Both the position numbers and the translations under genes were made by a program. 47,204 nt of DNA, from the NCBI RefSeq assembly GCF_004342425.1, contig NZ_SLWQ01000006.1:238610-285813 (forward strand), written 5' to 3'. The stretch is from Dokdonella fugitiva. Its GTDB lineage: Bacteria; Pseudomonadota; Gammaproteobacteria; Xanthomonadales; Rhodanobacteraceae. Positions 47,138 through 47,204 of this stretch are shown piece after piece; within the stretch, counting starts at the first letter, position 1; every line of letters starts with the position of its first letter. Under the pieces are notes generated by a model that saw only the letters and a list, made by a program, of their open reading frames with translations, ran no database searches and was not told the origin of the DNA.

Positions 47138-47204
47138 TCACGCCGCTAATTTGAACGCCTCGTCCGGCGTCTTCATTCCCAATGCCTGGTGCGGGCGTCG
47201 GCTG
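47138..47204 (-). CDS. Transposase C-terminus, IS3/IS481-like, partial
   Basis: The last 22 codons before a TGA at 47138 read SRRPHQALGMKTPDEAFKLAA, the typical end of an rve-type (IS3 or IS481) transposase. The gene continues beyond the window. TGTCACACCTGTAATGACCC at 47101-47120 lies where that element should terminate and may be its end. Confidence 0.75.
   Translation of the reverse strand, partial: SRRPHQALGMKTPDEAFKLAA

Overview
The window is very GC-rich chromosomal DNA from a gammaproteobacterium, most likely of the order Lysobacterales (Xanthomonadales) and perhaps Rhodanobacteraceae. I infer this from a complete ilv-leu operon with an attenuator, a cytochrome c maturation (ccm) set, a Ser/Thr kinase paired with an ECF sigma factor, kynurenine 3-monooxygenase, several secreted repeat or beta-helix proteins with a shared F-x-D/N-G/A-F/S-E type tail, and dispersed palindromic repeats that intrude into genes. 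No RNA gene or CRISPR array was seen.

Layout. Positions 268-9262 hold a DUF1232 protein, a cyclase-homology/kinase/TPR fusion, kmo, a second kinase-TPR protein and an ECF sigma factor. A secreted delta-60-repeat protein follows (9420-10868). ccmABCDE occupies 10971-13827. A leader peptide with a textbook attenuator (13879-14163) precedes ilvD-ilvC-ilvG-ilvM-ilvE-ilvA-leuA-leuC-leuD-leuB (14168-25855), which covers the branched-chain amino acid enzymes. Two related secreted beta-helix genes lie on the minus strand (25902-28111). ccmF-G-H-I (28276-32520) then completes the heme-attachment machinery, so the ccm genes are split by about 14 kb.

Positions 32574-44591 are accessory: a MerR regulator with a divergent MerR-type promoter driving a methyltransferase and a DUF2938 gene, small membrane proteins, a LytS/LytTR two-component pair flanked by DUF2306-like genes, a secreted clan GH-A-like protein, a secreted amidohydrolase, a gamma-glutamylcyclotransferase and a small secreted protein. 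Two decayed remnants of secreted beta-helix genes lie between them.

The right end (44748-47204) is a dead integron platform. The integron integrase carries one nonsense codon and one frameshift. An intact IS5-type element sits 223 bp upstream, and removing it with one copy of its TTAG duplication restores GTTAGGC, the integron core-site consensus GTTRRRY. The window ends in the C-terminus of another transposase.

The most interesting signals are the apparently leaderless attenuator peptide with an identifiable antiterminator, the IS5 insertion into a probable attI core, the terminal motif shared by unrelated secreted proteins, and palindromic repeats captured in frame by kmo, ccmA, ccmF and ilvE.
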